Assembly: GCF_040939455.1 (NCBI RefSeq)
Contig: NC_134106.1
Coordinates: 82,405,001 to 82,469,000, forward strand
Direction of reading: 5' to 3'
Length of the DNA: 64,000 nucleotides
Origin: Microcebus murinus
Taxonomy: Eukaryota; Chordata; Mammalia; Primates; Cheirogaleidae
The position numbers and the translations under genes were made by a program. How positions within the stretch are numbered: the stretch's first letter is position 1; each line of letters opens with the position of its first letter. The notes beneath the pieces were generated by a model. It ran no database searches, was not told the DNA's origin, and worked only from the letters and a program-made list of their open reading frames with translations. Of the stretch, positions 25,406-38,300 are shown one piece after another.

Positions 25406-26900
25406 TTCTATTTTTAAGGAATTCACTGCTGTAAATAAAGGCATAGCAGTCTTAACCAAAGAAAAAGCAATAGTGTTCAATTGTTTATTTCCAAGGGGAA
25501 AATATAGCACAGTCAATATTTGCACTTGGTCAGAGCAGGCATTGAATATTTGGGCCAGTACAAGTCATTGATTGTGTATTTTTAAAAATGCTTTGGTTTG
25601 TTCATCATTAAAATATTTCTCATTTTTTTTCATTAATCACTCACATATTCTTATATATTCAGCAAATTTGGGACATTCATGCTTGACTACTTTTATGAAA
25701 ATATGGTTTATCAGTAACATAAATGGTTACCTGTCCAGATAATATGGTGATTGGCGATTGAGTAGCTGGGGATAAGATGTGTGACATGTAAGGAAAACAA
25801 TGAGATTTACAACATAAAGGAATGAACCCATTTCTAGGAAGGTTTACAAAAATGACAGTTACAGTACCAAAACCAAGAGAGCACCCAATGTGAGGCAAAA
25901 TGTTACATCCAATAACAAGATAAATATCTTGGCAACATCTCCAATTTTAGTAATTGTGATTTTTCTTCATCTCTCTCATTCAAATAAATGAAGAATAACC
26001 TTTGTAAAGTGCATATGACAAAGAAGCATTTATATAAATAAATGCTAAGAAGCCTGAGTAATGCTTAGGAATATATCATTGTATTGGGTTAGGATTTACA
26101 TAGGTCAAGAAAGTATATATTTGAAATGGTGGTCTCAGTTGCCTGGCTTATCCTACAGCTGCAAGGTCCCCTTCACATATTTTGTGGGCAGGAGGAATCG
26201 CAGTTTCTAACCAGCTACACATTGAATTCGAATTGTTCTAATAGGGTATTCAGGACTCTCAAGAATGCCTATTTCAACATTGAGCTTAGTTCTATGCTTG
26301 TGAATCTACATGGTCATTTTGTTCAAGAAGAATTTGTCTTAATGGACATAAATATGTCTTAATGGACATTCATAGACTCAATATATATTTGGAAGATTTT
26401 TTCTTCTCCTTCTTTAAAATATTTTCACTGGCAATTAGCAGCAGTGAATGGATAAGGAGATGAAATTCATCAAGTCAATTGTGTTCAATCTTAGCAGGTT
26501 TCATAAAAACTTAATGGCAGATATTTTTCAACTATGGGATTTATCTAGATATTTGAGAATTTATTAATAATAATAAATAGAGGTAATTGAGAATTAGTGA
26601 TATTGCATAATACATTTTATATGCATTTATTAATTTAGGAGGTCAATTTGAAATACTTAAACTCCAAATTGTAGGGTTTGGAATGTAGGGAATTTCAAGG
26701 CAAAGAGGGCTCTGAGGACATAAAAGTTAGGAGATCTGTGGAGTTGGAACCTAAATGTCCAATTTTTTGTACCTAGAGTCACTTGAACCACTAAGAGCAA
26801 ATTCAATCCATTTTGATGAAGGGATAAGAACATTTAGACACAGATATTTAATTTTGCTAAGAAGTTATCTCTTCTCAGAAAAGCCAATCAAGTACTTGCA

Positions 26901-26904
<4 letters not shown>
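25406..26904. other. Unique AT-rich sequence with a small direct repeat
   Basis: A 15-bp unit TGTCTTAATGGACAT occurs at 26335-26349 and 26355-26369 (spacing 20 bp). No gene or interspersed repeat recognised. Confidence 0.45.

Positions 26905-26954
<50 letters not shown>
26905..26954. repeat. (TA)n microsatellite, about 25 units
   Basis: Pure alternating TA for about 50 bp. It generates the spurious Ile-Tyr-rich frame at 26755-26997. Confidence 0.97.
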
Positions 26955-26956
<2 letters not shown>

Positions 26957-29939
26957 CTGAATTTGCCTCACATTTATGTATCTTAAAAACATTATGATAG
27001 GTGAACATCACCAGAGGCAGGCAGAGTTGTCACAAATTCCATGTCACTGGTATCAAATTAATGAAGTTTTGGCAGAGTCATGAAAACATAACCCTTCACA
27101 TAATTCATCAATCTTACAAAATATGAAAGTTACTTTATTCTGTGGGGAAAACTTAGCATGCAGTAAACAAAAAGTGTCCTAGGGAATGTACTAAATGAAT
27201 CCCTAGGATAGTACTACTTGTAACAATTCTTTTATTTTTATTGAACAAGTTTCTTGAGTGTTAAAGCATTCTCATTGTTTCAGGGGTAAAGATTGCATGA
27301 TATTTCAATAGCTCCAGATTTTAGTAATGCAATGTAAATGTTGTGATATTGACATATTAGCATATGAAACTCAAGGAAGTGTAAACAGTGGAAATGTGCA
27401 GTGACTGATTTCTACTTTGTAACATGGGGAATAGAAAGTATTTCTCCCATACTTTTATAACTAACTTTTTTTTACAGAATTCATAAGCTTTACAAATCTA
27501 CTATTATTTTATATTATTTCTATCTTCTAGTAGTTATTCTCCATATTTTCTAAATAGATAAATGCAATAGAGAATTAACATGGTTTACATAAGGACCTCA
27601 ACACCTACTTCAAAATGATGGAGAAGATGGTGCTATTGTTCTATTCACATACATAGATGTATACAAAAGCAGATAAATAATTTAAGCAAATAATGTATGT
27701 TATAAAATTCAAGAATATAAAAAGTGAATCGAAGGGCAAGTTTGCTAAAGATTGATGAAGTATATATAAGACATCTCTTGAGTATACTAAATCTCTATTG
27801 GATTTGAATTCCTGAAAAAAAGTATATAATTTATCTTCTTTAGATCATATAGGTAAATAAATTATAACTTTAAAATGAGCACAATAAGAAAAAATTCTGT
27901 TTTATACTATAATGTCTTAGACTTGGAAGTCTGAGAAAAAATTTTTAAGTGCACATGTTAAAGTGTATATAAAATAGATCAAAAGAAATGGAGATATTAA
28001 ATAAAAATAATTGTTACAAATGAAGTTGTATTCTCTTGGGGATTTTGAAATTCATTGTGGCCAATTTTATAACAGAAATGTTTTCATGTATGAAAGGTAA
28101 AATCAGCAAAGAATTTAAGTAAAAGCAAAGGTGAAATTATAGGAAATGTCATCAAATATCTTTCCTGTTCTGTAAAGATCCATGTTGACAGTGAAGAGCC
28201 TGGATGAACATACCAAGAAGAGACTCCTAGAACAGGGAGAAACGTCCCACATCTGTGCCATAAATCATGAGACTGGAAAAGGAAATGTCCCTAATGTAAA
28301 TGACACATCTATATATTCTATAAAGCTCCTTGGGTATGTGGTGCCTTAATAAAATACCCAAACATTAATGAAGTTCTAACATTACTCAGAGATATAGAAT
28401 GAGAGTGAGTGAGCAGGCTGTAGGGAGAGGTGTGTGTGTGAGAGAGAAGAGATATATCCTATTCCAAAAAGAATGTATCAGAAGTATAGAATAGCTTCAT
28501 AAAGCTTACAATAAATTCTTGGATTTCAAGAACGAGCCTGTGAGAAAAAGGCATTTTTAGGAGTTGTCAGAAGTCAGGAGTTTGGAAGCATATTATTGTA
28601 AGAAAAAATAATTTAGGGAATTTAAAAAATCTATCGGCAAAAACTGAAAAAATGAAAATATCCTAATTTTCACCTTCGTGCTTAGATAGGCTATCTGGAT
28701 AGATGAGACATGGTCCTCATGCTGAATTTAGAGGGTCTTTCCTGTCTTAATGAAGGATGAATCTTTTGCCATGCTTAGGTCTGCTTATGGCCTTAATTGG
28801 CTTTGCTTTTCTTAGACTATACTTTTTGTAGCCTACCATTGTGATGTCTAGACGATGTCAATGTATCAAGGATGAAGCTATATCATTCATCAAATTTTAA
28901 AAATAGAGAATTGCTCAAAATCCATACTATTCATTGCAGTAGTATGCAACAAAACATAGCAGTCAAGTTCATGCTGAGAAATACTCATTTATAAACAGAG
29001 TAAATGCTTGTCTACCAAGAACTCGTATTTATTAGTGAATAACTACAAAAAAAATAAAAATCCCTAGAAAATAATGTATGCAAATACAATAGGAGTAACG
29101 TGAATTTTGAAACAAATAAATAATAACTTCTGTCTATTGTTCTTTAAGAAATTATTAGCATATATTCAGAAAAGAACACATGATCTGTTTGCCATTTGTA
29201 AAATCTTGGCCTCTGTTTAAGATGTATAGCATAAGCTAAATGTGGTATAAATCCCTTTAAAGAGTCACCATGACCTTGGACCTCTCTCTGCTAGAGCTGA
29301 AGGAGTGGTGAGTCCAGGGTGTGGTGTACAGCTGGTGTTCGATTGGCCCATACCACAGTTTGATGGAGGCAGCAAAGTGCTGCCTATGGAACAGGCTTCC
29401 TAATGTTCTCCTGAAAGATGTTATCTCAAAAAAATATTAAATGGTGGGAAGAATAGATGTATTGGTGACTTCATTTCTGGCTTGTACCAGACAAGGAAAG
29501 GGCCTCATTGATTTAGCTTTCAAATGGACAGAGTACCACGTAAAACCGCCCATCTCTCAGACCTGGAATTATTGCAAAACTTCTGTATCAACCAGTGCTC
29601 CAGCAGGAAACAGACAGCTTAATGAGCATGCCAACCAGATGCTATAGAGGCCATTTTGCAAAGGTGTGGGCAGAGCTGAGAGAACAAGGAAGGGTGAAAC
29701 ACCTTGAGACCAACAGGTATGGGCAACTAGTACCATGCTCAGGCCTAGAAGATCAAGGGGAGGAAGTAGTGTGCTTTGAACCAGCAGAAGCTGACCTGAG
29801 GCATTTGGGCAGGAGCTATCAGATCAGACTGCAGTCACCACCAGCTCCTGCTGAGCAAGGGCAGGGAAGACAGGAAAAAGTATCTTGGCCACTCTCCCCT
29901 CATGTTCCAGATTCCTGCCAGTACCACCTATTGACCAAA
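26955..29939. other. Unique AT-rich sequence, no gene seen
   Basis: About 3 kb without a nameable repeat. The segment 29240-29930 is less AT-rich and holds the longest non-simple plus-strand frame nearby (29595-30038, 147 codons), which runs into the L2 copy at 29940 and shows no domain. I read it as chance or an unclassified ancient repeat. Confidence 0.4.
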
Positions 29940-30191
29940 GGACCAAAGCAAAACTGTTACATTACTATCCTCCAGTGCCTTTCCATTCTCCTTGAAATAA
30001 CATCTAAAGATCCAAAAGTCTGCCGAGGTTCTCTATGAAGGAGTTTGTGTCGACCTTTCCAACCACAGCTTTTACAACCAACCCCTCTTGCTCACTATCC
30101 TAAAGCTGTATTTGACTATCATGCTGTTTCTGGAGCAGGCCAAACCCTTTTCTGTCCAGGGGCCTTTGCTGTGCCTGAAATAGAACTCTCC
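29940..30191 (+). mobile_element. L2 LINE, left part of a copy split by an insertion
   Basis: L2 landmarks: 'aacatctaaagatccaaaag' (L2 '...caaagtcctta'), 'gctcactatcctaaagctgt', 'gagcaggccaaacccttttc' and 'ccaggggcctttgctgtgcc' (L2 'tcagggcctttgcacttgct'). It stops in the L2 'aatgctcttcc' position exactly where a TTAA starts. The L2 appears to resume at about 30482. Confidence 0.65.
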
Positions 30192-30481
30192 TTAACGCAT
30201 TGACTGCTACAACAGTTGTATTTAACCCACTCTAGTTTTGACCCGGAGCCACATGAAGCATATATAAAATCTTGCTTATTGATGTTCTTCTTGTTACAAT
30301 TAATATTGACAATTTAATTCTAAAAATGTGGATTAAATGAGTAGAAGTCAATAAATTTCATTTTTCTATTTATATTTACCTTTAAATTATTACTTTTTAT
30401 TCTATTTTCATAATAATACTCTGTGGCCCCAAGGAAAAGTTTCTGGGTTTTTTTTTGTGTGTCTGGCAGTGTAGCTTGGTT
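30192..30481. mobile_element. Putative non-autonomous piggyBac-like element
   Basis: A roughly 290-bp AT-rich segment that interrupts an L2. It starts TTAACGCATTGACTGC: TTAA is the piggyBac target and is followed by a plausible terminal repeat. The right border reads GGCAGTGTAGCTTGG. Its reverse complement without the terminal bases (GCTACACTGC) is a decayed match to CGCATTGACTGC, and the expected closing TTAA would be mutated to TTGG. The segment has no ORF. Short piggyBac-type elements are known from mouse lemur and other primates. The assignment rests on the TTAA, the terminal-repeat-like ends and the interruption of L2. Confidence 0.4.
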
Positions 30482-30775
30482 GGCTTCTTCTGTTCTAAAT
30501 GTGAGTTTGGAGAAGCCACCTCCCAAGACCCAAGCTAAATGGAACTACCCTACTTACACACTACCACACTACCTGAGTTATTTTATTCTTGCCCTGAAAT
30601 TACCTCATTTATCTGTTCACTTATTTATTGACTTTCTTCTTTTATTAGAATATTAGCTCCCTGAAAGATGGCACTTTGCCATTCATGTCCACTGATATTT
30701 CTTCAGAGTCCATGATATGACTTAATAGAGTAGAAACTCAATAAATATTTGTCAAATGAATGAATGTTTATATAA
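30482..30775 (+). mobile_element. L2 LINE 3' end, right part of the split copy
   Basis: 'ttctaaatgtgagtttggag' then 'aagccacctcc' fits L2 '...ctcaaatgtcacctcctcagagaggcc', followed by 'ttatctgttcacttatttat', 'attagaatattagctccctg' and the L2 terminus 'aaactcaataaatatttgtc' plus (AATG)n. It continues the copy at 29940-30191. Confidence 0.75.
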
Positions 30776-31214
30776 CTGAATGAAGGTGCATCCAGACTAA
30801 CTTATCTAGCTTAGAAATTCTTATGAACATGCAAACCAAGATTATTTTAAAAATTCTTTCAGATACTATATTAAAATTTTACTTTATTTAACTTATTTTA
30901 TGTTCCAAATAAATATGCTAGACTCTGACGGGGTTAAAACATATATAACTCAGTTATTTCACTTAAAATATGTAAATTCAATAGGGTAAGTAATAAGTAA
31001 TCCACATATAACAATAATACCAGACAGAATATACATGCAATAACAGATATCATGGATTTGGAGGAAGTTTTACTTGAGGTAGACATTGAAGATGGCTAAT
31101 ATTTTAACAGGTGGAAATAGGGGAGAAAAGGTATAAGAATACAAGTATGAGTGAGGGTGAAATACAAGAAATCAGGAAACCTATTTGAGAAAAATGGATA
31201 ATACAGTTTTGCTG

Positions 31215-31430
31215 GATAATCATAATAGTTAATATTTATGGGATGATTATAATGTACCATATATTACATGATTTAATCTCAAAATAGTCCTATAAAATAA
31301 AATTATTATTATTATTATTATAACATTTTCGTAGGCAAAGAACATAAAGAACAGTGAGGTTAATTCACCTTCCCAAAGCCATATATATAATTGCTAAGCT
31401 GCAGAACTAAAGCTATGAACAAATGAAGTT
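31215..31430 (-). mobile_element. MIR SINE, antisense
   Basis: 'tatgggatgattataatgta', 'tacatgatttaatctcaaaa' then 'tagtcctataaaat', then 'aagaacagtgaggttaattc' and 'ccaaagccatatatataatt' follow antisense MIR. A short (ATT)n run near 31302-31320 has grown at the 'ctattattatcccc' position. Confidence 0.7.
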
Positions 31431-31439
31431 TAAATCCAG

Positions 31440-32815
31440 AGAACTATTAAATAATAAACTGAAAAATATACTACACAGCTATAGTAACAAAAACAGCATG
31501 TTATTGGCATAAAAACAGCCACATAGACCAATAGAACAGAATAGAGAACCCAGAAATAAATATACACATCTATAGCCAATTGATTTTTAATGAAAATGGC
31601 AGGAGCACACATTGGAGAAAAGACAGTCTTATCAATAAATGGGGCTTGGAAAATTGGATATCCACATACAGAAGAATGAAACTAGGCCCCTATCTTTCAC
31701 CATGTATAAACATCAACTCAAAATGGGTTAAAAACTTAAATATAAGTTTCACAACCATGAAACTGCAAGGAAACACTTCAGGACATTGGACTGGGCAATA
31801 ATTTTTGGGATATGACTCCAAAAGCATAAGCAACAAACACCCAAATTACATCAAACTAAAAAGCTTCTGCGCAGCAAAAGAAACAATCAACAGAGTGAAG
31901 AGACAACCTACAAAATGGGAGAAAATATTCAAAAACTGCGTATCTGACAATGGGTTAATAGCCGGAATATATGTAAGGAACTCAAACAACTCAATAACAA
32001 AAGAAAAAATAACTTTATTTTAAAAAATGGGCAAAAGACCTAAATAGATATTTCTCAAAATAAGACATACAAATAGCCAAAAGGTACATGAAAAAATGCT
32101 CAACATCATTAATAATCAGGAAAATGCAAATCAAAACCACAATGAGATATCACCGTACTCCAGTTAGAATGACTTAAAAAAAAGACAAAAGATAACAAAT
32201 ATTGGCAAAGATGTGGAGAAAAGGAAACCCTTATACACTTAAGTGTAAATGTAAATTAGCACAAATTAGTACAGCCATTGTGTAAAACAGTATGGAGTTT
32301 CCTCAAAAAACTAAAAATACAACTACCATATGATCCAACAATTCCACACTACTGGGTATATGTCCAAAGGAAATCAGTATGTCAAAGAGATAGCTTCATC
32401 CCCTTGTTTCTTGCAACATTATTTATAATAGCCAAGATATAGAATCCACCTAAATGTTTGTCAGTGGATGAATAGATAAAGAAAATATAGTCTATATACA
32501 CAATGTAATAGTGTTCAGCCATAAAAAGAATGAAATCTTGTCATTTATGACAACATGGATGAACCTGGAAGATATTAAGTGAAATAAGTGAAATAGAAAA
32601 AAAAATACCGCATAGTCTCACTCATAATGTGGAATCTAAACCTGATCTCATAGAAGTAAAAAATAGTACAGTAGTTACCAGGGACTGGAAAGAATAGGAA
32701 GGAGAGGGGAATGGGGAGAGATTGGTCAATAGGTATAAAGTTACAATTACATAGGAGGAATAAGAGCTGGTGTCCTCTTGAAAAGTAGGGTGACCATTGT
32801 TTATAGTTTCTTCTT
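31440..32815 (+). mobile_element. L1 3' end: ORF2 C-terminal region and 3' UTR
   Basis: A 1.4-kb sense L1 fragment, 5' truncated. It runs from ORF2 'gctatagtaacaaaaacagc' and 'gaccaatagaacagaataga' through 'aaacactcaggacattgg'-like text, 'agcaaaagaaacaatcaaca', 'aatggcaaatcaaaaccaca'-like text and 'atatgatccaacaattccac' to the 3' UTR 'ggggaatggggagagattgg' and 'aagtagggtgaccattgttt'. The plus frames at 31580-31801 and 31805-32023 are ORF2 C-terminal pieces broken by stops and shifts; it is inactive. No A tail is visible at the right end. Divergence is lower than in the L1M copies, suggesting an L1PB/L1MA-age insertion. Confidence 0.9.
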
Positions 32816-33949
32816 GTTTTTAATTTTAAGGCAATCCACTATTTCTAGTATAATTTAATTTATTGATATCAAGGGTAAAAGTTTTCTAGTTTAAAATCAT
32901 GTCACTTTTATATGCTGTCTCTGCCTCAAGATATCCCACCTTTGTTTATATTCACATTATCTATTCATTACAGGAATACTAAGCAAATATATGTCCAGCT
33001 TCATAATCTTTAAAAATAAATCATTATACTTTAAAAAGTTATCTCAAGAATTATTCTGAGACAATACTTTTGGCTGTTTCTCTTCATTCGTCTACCACTG
33101 GTATTATGTTTGAGTTTCATTTAGTTCCCCCAAACTGCCTTACTACCTTAGTCTGTAGGGTTCACAATGAGAATCCCAAGTAAGGATTTTTCTTAGGTCA
33201 CCAACACTAAGTTGACTATAAAGTCTTCTGAGCCTTCTTCATGATCAGAAATTTGTAGTGGTTGCAAGATTATACGGCAGCAAGGAAGCTATGCTGACAA
33301 CTGCAGAAAGTATTTCATAAAGAAAAAAAAAACTCATCATTTTTCACAAGCTGACTCTCTTTTGCTCAACCTATATTGTAAGCTTGCATTGTTCTCACGC
33401 TCAAGTGATGAATGTATGTTGATGCCTTTTTCTCCTTGAAAAAAATACATTTCCATCTGAGTTCAGTTTGTCACAAATGTTTAGACACACAGCTGTCTAT
33501 CTGCAGTGGTACTGCATACTTGTACGTTGAAGAATGCGTTCCAGTAAATGTTCTTTATAAGCCAATAGTACAGTCTGTTGTTCTTTTGTTCCTGACTTGA
33601 GTCCTTAGTCTTCTTAACTTTAAGGAATTGTTACTTCTACATATGACTAATGGGAAACAGAAATACGAACATGGCTTGAAAATCATAACCTAAAGCTAAG
33701 AAATGTTGTCATTTTACTACCCTAAAAAATGGAATACTCCCTCACTAGTTGTCAATGCAAGAAGAGTACTCCTGAAATGAATAATACTGGGATGGGGGTT
33801 GGTGTGGAGGGAAGGCACAGATGTTCTGTCACAAAGGGTGAGGGGAAACAAAAGTATATGAATGTTTTAATGCTTTTGTGTCACAGTGCATACTTCCAAA
33901 GAAGGATAAAAGTCAATAAGCCTAATACGAACTGTGTTCTCCATCCCAA
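32816..33949. other. Unique sequence, no gene seen
   Basis: AT-rich, unclassified. The 108-codon plus frame at 33729-34055 overlaps the start of an L2 relic and has no domain. Confidence 0.45.
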
Positions 33950-34310
33950 CGTGCATCTTTTGCTATGTATACACCTCCACCACTACCATGCTGCCACCTC
34001 TCCAGCTTTGAGTACCCCATGCTCCCTCTTCAGGTCTTTGCATATGCCTGCCTAACACCCATTCAAGTTGCAGGTCCAAACCCAGACATCAGTTATCTGG
34101 GAGGCAATCTCTACTTTCCCGAAATGAGATTATTCTATGCTCTGTCTCATTCCCTCAGCCTTTATTCACTATATTGTAATTGCTTGCACTGTCCACTAGA
34201 TTGGATGTTTTGAAAGAATAGAGACGGTGGCTTTTCTTCACTACTGTATTTCCATTAATCCAGCATAGTGTTGACACATAGGTCATACTTGAGGAAGTAA
34301 GTGGCCAGAA
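33950..34310 (+). mobile_element. L2 LINE 3' region
   Basis: L2 landmarks in order: 'ctcttcaggtctttgcatat', 'ctatattgtaattgcttgca', 'ctgtccactagattggatgt' (L2 'ccactagactgtgagct') and 'tatttccattaatccagcat' then 'agtgttgacacatag'. Confidence 0.7.
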
Positions 34311-34639
34311 ATCTGAGGCTGGAAAGGAAAGCTGAGGCTTAGCTGTGAAAGAACTTGCATGCCAGGCTACTGCTTTTTTCCATGGAAGCCTTTGTGAAGG
34401 AAAGTAACACAGTGAGATATTGCATGTTCAAAATAGCCACAATGTCATATCCAAAAAACACGTATGCATTTTATTACTCTTTTCTCTTCCATTTTTGCTG
34501 GCTTACACATTGTAAAGTGTTTTTTGCTTCCATTAGTTGCTGAGATTCTATTTAGAGCCACTAAACAGATACTTTCTTTTGCAAGATTTATCACATCATG
34601 CAGCGTTACATTGATGTTTGAGTTCACAAAGCTCTTCCA
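34311..34639. other. Unique sequence, no gene seen
   Basis: Nothing recognised. The 62-70 codon frames on both strands lack any motif. Confidence 0.45.
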
Positions 34640-34795
34640 CATGAAAGTTTCATTTCATCATTGCAACAGCCCTTGAGAATGCCCATTTGGAGGATGAAAT
34701 AAGTGAGACCCAGAAAGCTTAGAGATATGCTTGCCCATAGACAAATGCTAATGGAAGTGAACCCTGCTAGGGCACACACATTATTAGGTTGGACC
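34640..34795 (-). mobile_element. MIR SINE, antisense
   Basis: 'catcattgcaacagcccttg', 'aggatgaaataagtgagacc', 'cagaaagcttagagatatgc' and 'ttgcccatagacaaatgcta' follow antisense MIR ('...ttacagatgaggaaactgaggcccagagaggttaagtgacttgcccaagg'). Confidence 0.65.
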
Positions 34796-35384
34796 CGAGG
34801 AAATTACCATTTTTGTATGTTAAAAAAAGGTTGAACATTAGCAATTTCATATCCTTCAACCTAATACATCTTGAAATAATTAAGGGACAAAACAAGACAA
34901 TATATACATAATCAATTGTCAAAATGAGTGACAAATATAATAAATGCTATGGGCAGACAATAAACACATCGACTCAGGTGAGCATAGAAACTCTAAGTTA
35001 TCAATCTTTCCTCCAAGACTGCATGATTGTCTCCTTTCAATTTACTTCTTCCCCATAATGGTGCCAACCTTTCTTTAGTGTCCTGAATCAGGTGTATGTT
35101 TTTACTTGAAGATGCTGCCATAACCTCAAAGACTTTATACAGTACACTAAAACTGATACCTCCCTATCGTACCTTCACCATGTCCTTCCTCCCATGATTC
35201 ATTCCCACATTTGAAACTCTAGATTTCTCTGGGTCAAATTCTTTTCTTTCTTTTCCTACACAAAGTCCTAGACCAAGTCTAATTGAAGTACCTTTGAAAT
35301 AATTAACACACCAATTTGTCCTTTGAAAATGCCTACAGCTTTCATAATTTAAGCATATCTTACCTCAATCAGCAGTAAATCCAT
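34796..35384. other. Unique sequence, no gene seen
   Basis: No nameable repeat or exon. Confidence 0.45.
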
Positions 35385-38300
35385 ACATTTTAAAAAAAAT
35401 GTCTTCATTGTAATACAAATGTACATAAAAATGCACATATCACAACTGTACAGCTCAAGTAATTTTCCCCAAATTGGCAGACCCATGTACACAACTCCTA
35501 GAGAGAAAAATGAAATATTAGCAGTACCCCAGATTCCTTTCATACCTAGTCCCCATCACTTTCCCACTCAGACGGTTGTCCTGACCTAGTACCTTGGAGC
35601 ACTTTTGCCTTATTTGAACTTTACGTAATAAAGGGGATCATAGCTTGTATACTTTTGTGCAGAATTTTTTTGCTCGATGTTTCTAAAATTTATTCCAAAT
35701 ATTATGTATTACAGTGGTGACTTTATTTTTATTGATTTAAAGTATTCCACTGAATCAAAATACTGGGTTGTTTTCAGTTTATGACTCTTAGGAATCTTGC
35801 TGCTGTTAACATTCTTGCCAGGATTTTCATGAGTATTGTACTAAGCCAAGTGAATATGGAGAGAATTAACATCTTTGCAATATTGACTCTTTCAACCTAT
35901 GTACAATAATTTGTCTCATAATGTTCTATAGGATTTTTGTGTCACAATGTTGCCTATATTTTGGTAAATTTCTTAGACATTTCATATTTCTTAATCATAT
36001 AGTAAATAGTATTATTTTTAAAATATTTTAACCAGTTGCTTACTGATACAGAAAAATGCAATTGATTTTTGTACATTGTCTCTGTATTCAGTGACTTTAT
36101 TAAGTTCACTTAAGACATATAGGCTGTAGACTTTAAAATTTTTTCTATATACACAATACCATCTACAAATACTCATATGTTTATTTTATTTTCTCCAAAT
36201 TATACATTTCTTTTGTCAATTTGCCGTGGATAGAACCTCAACATAATGTTGAATAGATGTGGTTATTCTGTGCACTTTTGTCTCTTCCCCAGTTTAATTT
36301 GGGGACAGCTATTAATATTCTAAATTAAGTATAGTTTAGTTTGCTTTTTAGATATCCTTTATCAAATAAAGGCTATTTTCTTCCTGTATTTTACTAAGAT
36401 ATCTTTGTTATTGTTTTATTTTTTAATTAAATTGTAAATGCATGATAAATGCTTTCCATTTTATATTCCATTGTCTCTCTATCTCTGTCTATCTCTCCCT
36501 CCCTCCCTTCCTTCCTCTCCTTGGCATCTCTTGAGAAGATATTATAATTCATCTCCTCTAATTTGTTAATGCAATAGTTTACATGGATGGGTTTTTAATG
36601 TTAAATTAACATCACATTCCTGGAATGTACCCATCTTGGTGGGGGTATAGTTTCGTTTATTTATAGATCCTGGAATTAAATTTTGAATGTTTCTAGAATT
36701 TTTTTCCTAATGTTTTATTTCTAATATTTGTTTAAGATTTTTTTCATCTATGTTAATGAAATTGAAATGTAATTTTTCTATTTGATAATGTTCTAGGGAG
36801 ATTGAAAGCATCTCTTAAAATGAGTTTGGAAGGGCTCCCTTTTCTTACTATTTAAAAAATGTATAAGATTCATGATATTTCTTCATTATATATTGAAAAG
36901 AATTTACCAGTGAAGCCATTTGAGCTTACATTGGTTATTTATGTGGAGACTTTAAATTACCAATTTAATTTGCATATTAAATATGAGATATACATATTTT
37001 CTATTTTTTTCAGTTTGGGTATGTTTTGATTTTCTGGAAATATGTGTATTTTATGTAAATAAACTTATTGGTACAGAGTTTTTGATAATATTTTCCTATT
37101 ATCATTTTAGTGCCTGCAGGAAAAGTAATAATAGCCTCTTTTTCATTCTGATATTTGTAATTTATGCTTTCTCTTTTTTATTGAATAATCTAGATATAAT
37201 TTTGTCAACTTACTAGATTTCAAAGAACTATGTGCAACTCTGTTAAGTGTCTTCTTTTGTATATTGTTTTAGAATTTTGCAATTTGTGCTTTTACTTTGT
37301 TTTTTCTTTCACTTTCTTTGGATTGAATTTGTTGTTTATTGCTATATTTCTTGACCTGTATATTTTCATTATTGATTTTTAGTCTTTCTTCTTTCTAGAT
37401 TATGTATTTAAGGCTAAATATTTTCCTTGTAGGTATGCTTCATTTGCATCTTGCAAATTTCATATGTTACACTTTATAATTATTATATATTATTCAGTTA
37501 AAAGTATCTCCAAAATTTTATTTTGATTCTTTCCTGGACCTGAGTGCTATTTAAAAGTTACCAAATATTTATAGAATTCTTTAAGTGCTTTTTTGATACT
37601 GAGTTCTAGTTTGATTCTACTCTTGTCAGAGAATATGCCCCCATATAATTTTTATCCTTGTGTATTAGTGTGAATCTTGCTTGTTTTGGCCAATGTTATG
37701 GCCAATTTTTGGAAAGATTCCATGTTTTTAGTTGAAAAGACCATGGGCCCTGCAGTTGCTGGTTGTAGCCTTCTACGAATGTCGATTTGTTCCATCTCAT
37801 TAATCACATTATTTTTGTCCTCAGTGTCTTTACTGATTTACTTCTGTGGTTCTGCCAGTCAGATAGAATAATGTGTCAAAATATTCTACAGTTTTTTTGG
37901 ACTACCTCTTTGTCCTTCTTATTTCTTTCAAATTTTAGTATATTTTAAATCTGTATCATCAGTGTATACAAAGTAAGAATTACTATCCTTCCCAGTGAAT
38001 TGAACCATGAATTGCTAGTAATAATTCTTTCTTTATAGTATAATGAGTTTTACATTAGTATTTTGAATTAATGTCATATCAGGTTTCCTATGGACAGTGA
38101 GTTGCTTTAGGGGACTTTTTCTGTACATTTAAAGAGTAGATCGTATAAACAGCATAAAGTTGTTGATTTGAATCCAATCTGATAAGATTTCAACTTTGAA
38201 TTATTTAGTTCATTTATATTTAATTTAATTACTTAGACATATTTAAGTTTAAATCTACTATCTTGTTATTAGTTATATATTTGTGCCATCTGTTCTATAT

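Noticed and set aside
29595..30038. 147-codon plus frame in less AT-rich DNA
   Set aside because: It runs into an L2 relic, has no recognisable domain and no splice sites or CpG support.
31580..32023. Two adjacent plus frames of 73 and 72 codons
   Set aside because: Broken pieces of L1 ORF2 C-terminal sequence, not a host gene.
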